A DNA stretch of 64,000 nucleotides from Halorussus vallis. GTDB lineage: Archaea; Halobacteriota; Halobacteria; Halobacteriales; Haladaptataceae. Below the pieces are notes generated by a model. It searched no databases. It was not told the origin of the DNA and saw only the letters and a program-made list of their open reading frames with translations. This document shows positions 8,248 through 14,823 of this stretch, piece by piece. The stretch is taken from the NCBI RefSeq assembly GCF_024138165.1, contig NZ_CP100000.1, forward strand, positions 3,224,001 to 3,288,000, read 5' to 3'. The stretch's first letter is position 1; every line of letters starts with the position of its first letter. A program made the translations under genes and the position numbers.

Positions 8248-8823
8248 TCACTTTGAAGAGAAGTCAATGACATCGTCCATTAAGCTCTGAAGTATGGCTA
8301 CTGTCTGTGACTCATGTGCATCGGAGTCAATTCGGTAATACGCGTGACCATCGACGCTTTTGACTCGGCCAATGAGCACGTGGAGGAATCGATAGGCCTT
8401 GTTCAGATCGACAAACTGCAAGAGCGAGGTCAACGAATTGAAATAGACGACGATATTGCGGTCGGTTTCTGCCCAGCGTTCCAGATACTTACTGATTTGA
8501 ATGCATAGACCAGTTAGGTCGGCTGGATTCCCAACAGCATCGAGAAATCCTAATGATGTGGTTGTCGTTGACTTCGAAGTTGTAGCGGCAGACCGCGTGA
8601 TTTCACCGACATGAATGAAGCCGAGGTCAGCGGGTTGCTGCCCGCCATAGGATTGCCAGTCCGCAAACCACTTATCTGGTCCATCTCGATAACTGATAAC
8701 GAGGAGATTTGTCTCTTCAGGTCCAGTCTGAGTTAGTATCTCGTAGATTTGTGTCTCAGCGTCTCCATCAAGGGTAGGAGCGCATAATAGCGTATTCCTA
8801 ACCGCATGAGGAGACTGACGCAT
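8248..8823 (-). CDS. Haloarchaeal DUF7504-type protein (RecA-like fold, no P-loop)
   Basis: The 191-residue product matches a common haloarchaeal family. It has an N-terminal strand (NTLLCAPTLDGDAE), NLLVISYRDGPDKWFADW, DLGFIHVGEITRS, and RNIVVYFNSLTSLLQFVDLNKAYRFLHVLIGRV. The pattern resembles KaiC/RecA-like cores but the Walker A lysine loop is absent. Members are thought to accompany signalling systems; no specific role is known. The ATG at 8823 is chosen over the TTG at 8829. It stands alone between an SDR gene and a broken VOC fragment. Confidence 0.75.
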   Translation of the reverse strand: MRQSPHAVRNTLLCAPTLDGDAETQIYEILTQTGPEETNLLVISYRDGPDKWFADWQSYGGQQPADLGFIHVGEITRSAATTSKSTTTTSLGFLDAVGNPADLTGLCIQISKYLERWAETDRNIVVYFNSLTSLLQFVDLNKAYRFLHVLIGRVKSVDGHAYYRIDSDAHESQTVAILQSLMDDVIDFSSK

Positions 8824-8963
8824 AGGCAAACCTATCTAGAATATTATTTAAAACTATCGTCATATGCTGTCGGTGGGGTGATAAACACGCTGGATTACTC
8901 GCTCCTGAGGCCTCCACCCGTCGTCGGAGAGCGTATTTACTACTGCGCAACATTGAGTGTGAT

Positions 8964-9053
8964 ATGATGCCCAAATCGTTTTTCCACGTCGCATTGAAGG
9001 TCCGCGACATCGACGAGTGTGTTGGATTTTACCGCAGGCACTTCAATGCGTAA
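8964..9053 (+). pseudogene. N-terminal fragment of a VOC (glyoxalase-like) protein
   Basis: The 29-codon ORF MMPKSFFHVALKVRDIDECV followed by GFYRRHFNA and a stop is the first beta-alpha unit of a vicinal-oxygen-chelate protein, including the first metal-ligand His (F-F-H-V). No continuation of the family was found in any frame downstream. The break falls at an AT-rich segment containing an inverted repeat, so an insertion or deletion probably removed the rest. Confidence 0.65.
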
Positions 9054-9083
9054 AAAAGTCTAATTATAGATGCAAAAATAGGT

Positions 9084-9128
9084 GGCGTAATTGGTAACGA
9101 TTTGTAGGCCACCTTCGTCAATTACGCC
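9084..9128. repeat. Inverted repeat at the VOC break point
   Basis: GGCGTAATTG at 9084-9093 and its exact complement CAATTACGCC at 9119-9128 enclose 25 bases; GGTGGC (9081) and GCCACC (9108) form a second pair. It may be the end of a small mobile element or a hairpin. Only one copy was seen in this window. Confidence 0.5.
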
Positions 9129-9192
9129 ATTATAAATATCCCTCGCGCACTAGGTCGTGATGCGAGCTCTAAGTAGAACGGAGTATGGCAGA

Positions 9193-9222
9193 AAATACCA
9201 AACAGTTTTAACGGTGGTATTT
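9193..9222 (+). promoter_or_regulatory. Promoter with operator-like inverted repeat
   Basis: AAATACCA (9193-9200) and TGGTATTT (9215-9222) are exact complements and flank a TATA-like TTTTAA at about 9206. The ATG of the small zinc-finger protein is at 9242, roughly one archaeal promoter length downstream. A dimeric repressor bound here would block TBP, so autoregulation is plausible but is inference. Confidence 0.5.
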
Positions 9223-9241
9223 GGAACCGTACATTGACAGA

Positions 9242-9532
9242 ATGGCAGGCAGATACGTTCTCGTTCCTTCTACTCACCCAACTACGTCGGACTGTTATCA
9301 TCAACCTCACGACCACGGTGAGTCCCAGCCGTATTGTACACCGTCGGCGACGTACGAACGTATCTCGCTTCAGACGGCCCTCACGCTCGAATTACGACCG
9401 TGCCAGCGGTGTGCCCACAAGAACGGATCTAGTCCGAATGCAGATGCTGATACTACTTGTCCATTCTGCACGGAAGAGGTCATGAAGACCCGACTACCAC
9501 ATCACTTACAAAACTGTCCGAAGGTACCATAG
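9242..9532 (+). CDS. Small zinc-finger-like protein
   Basis: The 96-residue protein has two Cys/His clusters: C-Q-R-C-A-H, then C-P-F-C...H-H-L-Q-N-C-P, which looks like a treble-clef or C2HC zinc site. Earlier it holds a D-C-Y-H-Q-P-H-D-H stretch and Y-C-T-P-S. The start at 9242 (MAGRYVLVP) follows a good TATA-like box with an inverted repeat; 9221 is an alternative start. No family could be named. It lies next to but convergent with a sensor kinase gene. Confidence 0.55.
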   Translation: MAGRYVLVPSTHPTTSDCYHQPHDHGESQPYCTPSATYERISLQTALTLELRPCQRCAHKNGSSPNADADTTCPFCTEEVMKTRLPHHLQNCPKVP

Positions 9533-9538
9533 CAAGAA

Positions 9539-11455
9539 TCACGATTCTTCTCGGTCCACGGTGTTGACGTTTGTGAACTCAAAGCGGGCCCCTCCTGTTG
9601 CACTTTCAGTGACCGAGTACTCCCACCCATACGCATCAGCAATTTGAGCCACGAGTGTTAGTCCTAGACCAGTTCCTTGCGTGTCCGAGGAGAATCCTGC
9701 CTGAAATACCGCCTCACGCTCGTCCGCCGGAATTCCTAGTCCATTATCTTCGACAAAGAAGCCATCGTCGAGATCGCCGACGCGGATTGTCACCGATTCG
9801 CCGGCGTGTTCGATGGCATTCCGGAAGAGGTTCTCGAATAGGTGACGGAGGTAGGTCGGTTTTCCATGGATGGCCTGCGTGGTGTCGACAATCAGTTCTG
9901 CACCGTTAGTCGCTGTCGTTGACCATGCTTCCTCGGCCTGAGTAACGAGGGTGACCGTCTCAGCCGGCGGTATCTTATCGATTCCCTTAGAGAGCATCAT
10001 GAGGATGTCGATGGTGTCTTCGATCCGTGTGAGCGCCTCGTTCACCTCGTTGAGTGCACGCCCATCACCGTCAGCAATCTGTTGGAGGTAGATTTGTGCA
10101 ATCTGAAGGGGGTTTCGGAGTTCGTGTGCCAACATACTCGCAAAGCTCTTTAAACGGGCATTCGACTCCTCAAGTTGTCGCTGGTACTCCATGCGATCAG
10201 TCACGTCTTGGACCACAAGCATACCGGCAAAGACCTCGTTGTCGGCGTCCCTGATCGGAAGGGTGTAGGCCAACAGATGTCGGTCATGGTACTCAACTTC
10301 GAACGAATTCGCCTCGCCCTCGAGCGCAGCGTAGAAATGCGGTTCGACCTCTTCGACGAGCTCGTCCGGATAAATCTCGTGCACACTACTGCCGATGCGG
10401 TCTTCCGGATTGAGGCCGGTTGCCTCTACGAGTTGGCCTCCAACAGCGGTATAGCGCAGATTCTGGTCGAACAGTCCGACTGCGCCGTTCGGAAAGTTCT
10501 CGACAAGTGTTCGGTAACGCCGTTCGCTCTCTAGGAGCGCCCGTTCACGTTCCTTCCGCTCGGTGATGTCCCGAACGACGCCGATTCGCTGGTACGCACT
10601 ATCCGCGGCGTCGGGAAGCATTGCAAACGTTCCTTCGACAGGGATGCGATCCCCGGTAGCCGTCTGTAATTCGGCCTCGATCGTGGGGTTGTCGACTTCT
10701 CCTTTGAGCATCGCGGTTCGCATCTCGGACCCCTGTTGTAATACCTCCTCGTCGATAACTAGCGTAGCATAGGACCCGAGCAGCTCATTACGGGAGTAGC
10801 CGGTCATCTCGCAGTAAGCCTTGTTAACCGTCGTGAACCGACCGTCTTCGTCAATCGCATAGACGCCGTCGTTGACTGTCTCGACGATTTTGCTCTTCAG
10901 AGCCTCCTCGTCGTGGAGGTGGTGTGCCGTCCGTTCGTCGATTGCGGTCGACAGAAGGTTTGCAACGCTTTGGACGAACTCCGCGTTATGGTCTGCAAAA
11001 TCGTGCTCTTCCGACGTGAAGACCCCTAGTATTCCCCACGGATTGTCCGTGTCGCCGATACTAACGGTAACCCCACCAACTACCTCGGTAGTGGCGAACA
11101 CCTCCGAGTCCAAAAGGTGTGACCTATCTTCGTCGTCAATAACGATGATCGGCTCTGCGGAGGTAAGTACGTCCTCAAATCCCGAGTCGCAATCTATGTG
11201 AATAGTTGCGGTCCCGACGAGCGCTTCGGCCCACCCGACGCCTTGCCTGAGATGCAGTACGTTCTTATCGGGGAGTAGTTCGAAGACCCCGCAGTAGGTG
11301 GTATCAAGGGTCTGGGTAATGGTACTCGCCGCATCACGCAGTAGCTGATCAAGATTGTCGGCTTCAATTGCCCGTTGCCCAAGCTTCGTGATGACCTCTC
11401 GGTGGCGACGTAGGTCTGTTTGATTGGGCACACTCACTTTGAAAGGTGTATCCAC
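9539..11455 (-). CDS. Cytoplasmic GAF-PAS-PAS histidine kinase
   Basis: This is a 638-residue soluble sensor kinase. GAF lies at about 30-175, PAS1 at about 182-300 (GVYAIDEDGRFTTVNKAYCE, closing VVRDITERK), PAS2 at about 312-425 (closing VVQDVTDRM). HisKA has MLAHELRNPLQ with His444. The ATPase domain has the N box (ENLFRNAIEHAG, about 541-552), DNGLGIP (about 570) and GTGLGLT (about 594). No membrane segment is seen, so it senses an intracellular signal such as redox state, light or a ligand; which one is unknown. No response regulator is adjacent. Confidence 0.93.
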   Translation of the reverse strand: MDTPFKVSVPNQTDLRRHREVITKLGQRAIEADNLDQLLRDAASTITQTLDTTYCGVFELLPDKNVLHLRQGVGWAEALVGTATIHIDCDSGFEDVLTSAEPIIVIDDEDRSHLLDSEVFATTEVVGGVTVSIGDTDNPWGILGVFTSEEHDFADHNAEFVQSVANLLSTAIDERTAHHLHDEEALKSKIVETVNDGVYAIDEDGRFTTVNKAYCEMTGYSRNELLGSYATLVIDEEVLQQGSEMRTAMLKGEVDNPTIEAELQTATGDRIPVEGTFAMLPDAADSAYQRIGVVRDITERKERERALLESERRYRTLVENFPNGAVGLFDQNLRYTAVGGQLVEATGLNPEDRIGSSVHEIYPDELVEEVEPHFYAALEGEANSFEVEYHDRHLLAYTLPIRDADNEVFAGMLVVQDVTDRMEYQRQLEESNARLKSFASMLAHELRNPLQIAQIYLQQIADGDGRALNEVNEALTRIEDTIDILMMLSKGIDKIPPAETVTLVTQAEEAWSTTATNGAELIVDTTQAIHGKPTYLRHLFENLFRNAIEHAGESVTIRVGDLDDGFFVEDNGLGIPADEREAVFQAGFSSDTQGTGLGLTLVAQIADAYGWEYSVTESATGGARFEFTNVNTVDREES

Positions 11456-11639
11456 TCCGCGTAGATAAACCCGCGCTTTCAGGGCATCCGCAACGGTATC
11501 TCTACTACATCAATGGATTATTCAATTGTCTGTCAAAGGAATATATGTCTTGGGTAGTTAGCAACCATTGGATTAGGAGTGCTATCGGCCAACGTTGTTT
11601 TGTCCTAGCTCGGAGAACTCAAAAGAGTGGTGGATAATA

Positions 11640-12017
11640 ATGTGCTCTGCCAAACGAACGTCACAAGACACCCCGCCAATCAACGACGGTGGAACATCGC
11701 TTCCAACTCGTATCTTTAGGGCTCTTGTCCATCAACGCCGTCGATACGCCCTCTACTATCTTCGTGACCACGAACAGGCCCAGACCGACGACCTTGCCAT
11801 CCAACTTGCTGCATGGGAGCAGGGCATTCCAAAACATGAAACCCCCGCTGAGGAGGTCAAACGGATCAAGACGAATCTCGTCAACACGCAGTTCCCGAAA
11901 CTCGAGGATTACGGTTTCATCGAATACGATTCGCGAAGCGAAGCTGTCTCCTATTCGTACCCGCCAGAGATTCTTGATGAAGCCCTCGAACTTGCGGCAA
12001 TCATCGAAACCCCGTAA
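11640..12017 (+). CDS. DUF7344 winged-HTH protein
   Basis: The 125-residue protein has the haloarchaeal DUF7344 pattern: HQRRRYALYYLRDHEQAQTD, then LAIQLAAWEQGIPKHETPAE, then KRIKTNLVNTQFPKLEDYGF and IEYDSRSEAVSY. That is a wHTH with helix-turn-helix followed by a wing. It is expected to act as a DNA-binding regulator or partner of sensor proteins. The ATG at 11640 is chosen over a TTG at 11595. It follows a divergent kinase gene by about 185 bases and could act with it. Confidence 0.8.
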   Translation: MCSAKRTSQDTPPINDGGTSLPTRIFRALVHQRRRYALYYLRDHEQAQTDDLAIQLAAWEQGIPKHETPAEEVKRIKTNLVNTQFPKLEDYGFIEYDSRSEAVSYSYPPEILDEALELAAIIETP

Positions 12018-12212
12018 AAGCGGGTGTGAGCGAAGGCTTGTCAGAGTTCATCTCCGACGGTAGCGAACAACCGGAGACTTTCATATGGAAGTCGAGAATC
12101 ATTACGATATATATGCAATCGATTCCCGTGATTCTTCTATTTCAAAGAGAGAAACGACAGGGTCGTTTTCACTCACCAGAAGACATTTCATTGACTATTT
12201 GAGACAAGAGGT

Positions 12213-13547
12213 ATGGTTTCCCGTAGACGGCTCCTCCAAGCTGGAGCGTTCGGCCTCTCGGCGACTGCAGGGTGTCTCTCCACCCTCCGTAAGTCCGGTC
12301 GGTCGCTTCCGAATGACGTTGGCGATGGTGAAACACAGACGCCGGGCGATGTCCCCGAGTGGACGCCAGCGTGGACACTGCCGTTCGATGACTGGCACGT
12401 CCTCGGACTCGATACTGCCGATGGACTCCTCTATGTCACATTGAGCAAGAGCAATGGTCCCTCGTCGATTGCGGCTGTCGACCCCGATTCGCAGTCAGTC
12501 CGTTGGCAGACGGAGTCGGAAGGCGAAGCAGTCGCCGGTTCTCACGTTCCCGACCAACAGACGGCAAAAGACCAGTGGGGAGTGACGCTGACCGAAGACA
12601 CCGTCTATGCCGTCGCCGGGCCGGTAGAGAAACGCGAGTGGAGTTCGCTCCACGCGCTTTCGCGGGCTGACGGAATGCGTCGGTGGTCGTTGAAACGCAA
12701 GCGCGAACTCTCGGTCGCCGGCGTCGTCGACGGATTGGTCGTTGCGACCGGTCTGGAATTCTTCCCGCCGCCCGGGACGACACCCGTGAGCCACCAGACG
12801 CCGGAGTCACCGCTCTCGACTACCGTGTACGGCCTCGATACAGCGACCGGGACGGTCCGGTGGACTCGCACATTCACTGACGTCCAGGACGTCGCCGTGG
12901 GCGATGGAATCTACGTCGCCGACACCGACCGACTCGTGGGGCTCACGGTCGATGGGAAAACGCAGTTCACGTACGACCAAGGGCCAGGCAGCTTGGTCGG
13001 GGCGACCACCGACCGTGTCTTCTACGTGACCGGCCAGGGAGTTAGTGCAACAGTTCACGGCGTCTCCCCGGACGGCAGTCGGGACTGGCGGCGAAATCTC
13101 CCGGTCGACGAAATCCTGGTCGATGGTGACCGGTTGTACACCGGCGGTGACACGGTTGCTGCAATTGACGCAGATGGAACTGTCGTTTGGACCGACAACG
13201 AGTACGGCCACTGGCTTCTCCTCGACCCGGACCGCGATACACTCTATACGCGGTCGCAGATAGCCGCCGACGCAGCGACGGCTTACGATGTTAGTGGAAG
13301 TAAGCGCTGGACGTTCGACCCACCATCGAAGGATGCGTGGCCGGAGACTGCAACCCGTGATGCAGTCATGGTCACCGCAATCACCGGGGATCACGCTGAT
13401 GAGCCGTTCTATACGCTGTATGCCGTGAACGCCAATGGGAAAGCGACTGCCGCGCTCGGCAAGGACACGGTATTCGACGCGACCGGACTCGACGGAACGA
13501 TCTATATTGGCGATGGAGAGTCGAATCTCGTCGCGCTCAACCCGTAG
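12213..13547 (+). CDS. Tat-exported lipoprotein with PQQ-type beta-propeller
   Basis: The N-terminus has SRRRLLQAGAFGLSATAGC: twin arginines, a hydrophobic core and a lipobox cysteine, so it is an exported and lipid-anchored protein. The rest (about 420 residues) consists of repeated blades with Y-x-x-x-x-x-D-x-x-T-G-x-x-x-W type motifs, such as VYGLDTATGTVRWTRTF and VYAVAGPVEKREWSSLHALS. This is the PQQ-binding-like propeller seen in BamB and alcohol dehydrogenases; catalytic dehydrogenase residues were not identified, so a binding or scaffold role is more likely. The next gene's frame opens directly after the stop. Confidence 0.88.
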   Translation: MVSRRRLLQAGAFGLSATAGCLSTLRKSGRSLPNDVGDGETQTPGDVPEWTPAWTLPFDDWHVLGLDTADGLLYVTLSKSNGPSSIAAVDPDSQSVRWQTESEGEAVAGSHVPDQQTAKDQWGVTLTEDTVYAVAGPVEKREWSSLHALSRADGMRRWSLKRKRELSVAGVVDGLVVATGLEFFPPPGTTPVSHQTPESPLSTTVYGLDTATGTVRWTRTFTDVQDVAVGDGIYVADTDRLVGLTVDGKTQFTYDQGPGSLVGATTDRVFYVTGQGVSATVHGVSPDGSRDWRRNLPVDEILVDGDRLYTGGDTVAAIDADGTVVWTDNEYGHWLLLDPDRDTLYTRSQIAADAATAYDVSGSKRWTFDPPSKDAWPETATRDAVMVTAITGDHADEPFYTLYAVNANGKATAALGKDTVFDATGLDGTIYIGDGESNLVALNP

Positions 13548-13658
13548 GTGACGGTTATCCGGATCGGCAGTCCAGGAAAGGCTTCGCGAAGTACGAGTCC
13601 CTCAGAGTCGTGGTGCGATTTCGGTGTTCTCTTAGGCGCTTGCTCGTTTAGTTCTCGT

Positions 13659-14297
13659 ATGGGGGCCGGCATCCACGTCGAAGTTGAGTTGACCGGAGTT
13701 GATTCCTGTCCTGTGGTTTCGATGAGCGAGGATTCGGAGGTGACGTCGGTCTTCACCGACCGACGACCGGGACCGAACGGGAGTCAGGTAGTCGGGGAGC
13801 TCACGGTGAGCGCAGACGATGAACGGTCTTCACCCGAATGTGTCTCGGAGGTATTCTCCGATGCCACGGAGTCGGTCTACCGGTTCTCGAACGAGCACGG
13901 CGGCTGTCCGTGTGACCGCCTACCCGACCACGGTTGTCCAGTCCGCGACATCCACGCTGCGTCGGGGGCACTCGTCGTGTCGTTCATCGTTGGCGATGTC
14001 GAGGCATTGAAACCGATTATCACTGACCTTCGGTCGCGCTATTCTTCCGTCCACGTTCGTCGATTGACGCAGTCAAATGCCGATGGCCGAGAGGCGCTCC
14101 TGTTCGTCGATCGAAGTGCATTCACCGACAGGCAATTCGAAGTACTACAAACCGCCCACGAAATGGGATACTTCGCCCAGCCGAAGCGGGCCGACTCGGC
14201 CGACGTTGCAGCGGAACTTGATATCTCCGCCGCGACGTTCAGTGAACATCTCGCGGCGACGCAGGAGAAGCTACTCGAACAAGTATTCGAGCAATAG
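13659..14297 (+). CDS. Bop-activator-type HTH regulator with Cys motif
   Basis: The 212-residue product ends in the HTH-10 domain typical of haloarchaeal bacterio-opsin-activator-like regulators: FTDRQFEVLQTAHEMGYFAQ, then ADVAAELDISAATFSEHLAA and EKLLEQVF. The N-terminal sensor part carries G-G-C-P-C-D-R-L-P-D-H-G-C-P-V, a Cys/His cluster that could bind a metal or respond to redox state. The ATG at 13659 (MGAGIHVEVEL) matches family starts; an open frame extends upstream to 13548. A truncated haemoglobin gene follows 100 bases downstream, so regulation linked to oxygen or nitric oxide is a reasonable inference. Confidence 0.85.
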   Translation: MGAGIHVEVELTGVDSCPVVSMSEDSEVTSVFTDRRPGPNGSQVVGELTVSADDERSSPECVSEVFSDATESVYRFSNEHGGCPCDRLPDHGCPVRDIHAASGALVVSFIVGDVEALKPIITDLRSRYSSVHVRRLTQSNADGREALLFVDRSAFTDRQFEVLQTAHEMGYFAQPKRADSADVAAELDISAATFSEHLAATQEKLLEQVFEQ

Positions 14298-14398
14298 TAA
14301 TGGTATTAACGTAACGGTCTTGCATATTGCTTAAATAAACCCAGGTATATTAGGAATAGGGCGTATCCCAGCTCCGCGCCGAAGACGAAGTGGAGACA

Positions 14399-14758
14399 AT
14401 GCCCCAAACAATCTACCAGGAAATCGGCGGCCAAGAGGCGGTCGAAGCCGTCGTTGACGACTTCTACGACCGCGTCCTTGCCGACGAGCAACTCATCGAG
14501 TATTTCGAGGGGATGGATATGGAGGCGCTGCGCGCCCACCAAGTACAATTCATCAGTTCGGTCGCCGGCGGACCGGTCGAATACTCCGGGACCGATATGC
14601 GCGAAGCACACGCCCACTTAGATATCACCGAACCGGACTTTGATGCCGTCGCAGAACATCTCGAAGCGGCTCTCCGGAATAACGGCGTCGGCGACGACAA
14701 TGTCGAGGCAATCATGGCGGAGGTTGCCGCGTTGAAGGCACCGATCCTCAATCGATAG
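14399..14758 (+). CDS. Truncated haemoglobin (group I)
   Basis: The 119-residue protein opens TIYQEIGGQEAVEAVVDDFY, the group I truncated-globin start with the Gly-Gly hinge and the helix B Phe-Tyr pair. DIREAH-type helix F is present as GTDMREAHAHLDITEPDFDA, with a proximal His in the E-A-H-A-H-L stretch. Such globins bind haem and O2, NO or CO. A GTG nine bases upstream (14390) is an alternative start. An HTH regulator with a Cys cluster is encoded directly upstream. Confidence 0.9.
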   Translation: MPQTIYQEIGGQEAVEAVVDDFYDRVLADEQLIEYFEGMDMEALRAHQVQFISSVAGGPVEYSGTDMREAHAHLDITEPDFDAVAEHLEAALRNNGVGDDNVEAIMAEVAALKAPILNR

Positions 14759-14823
14759 GATTCGAGAGCGGTCGAATCCTGTATTTTGACCCGTTTTCCA
14801 TTTAGTGTCTACCTCGGGTGTGT

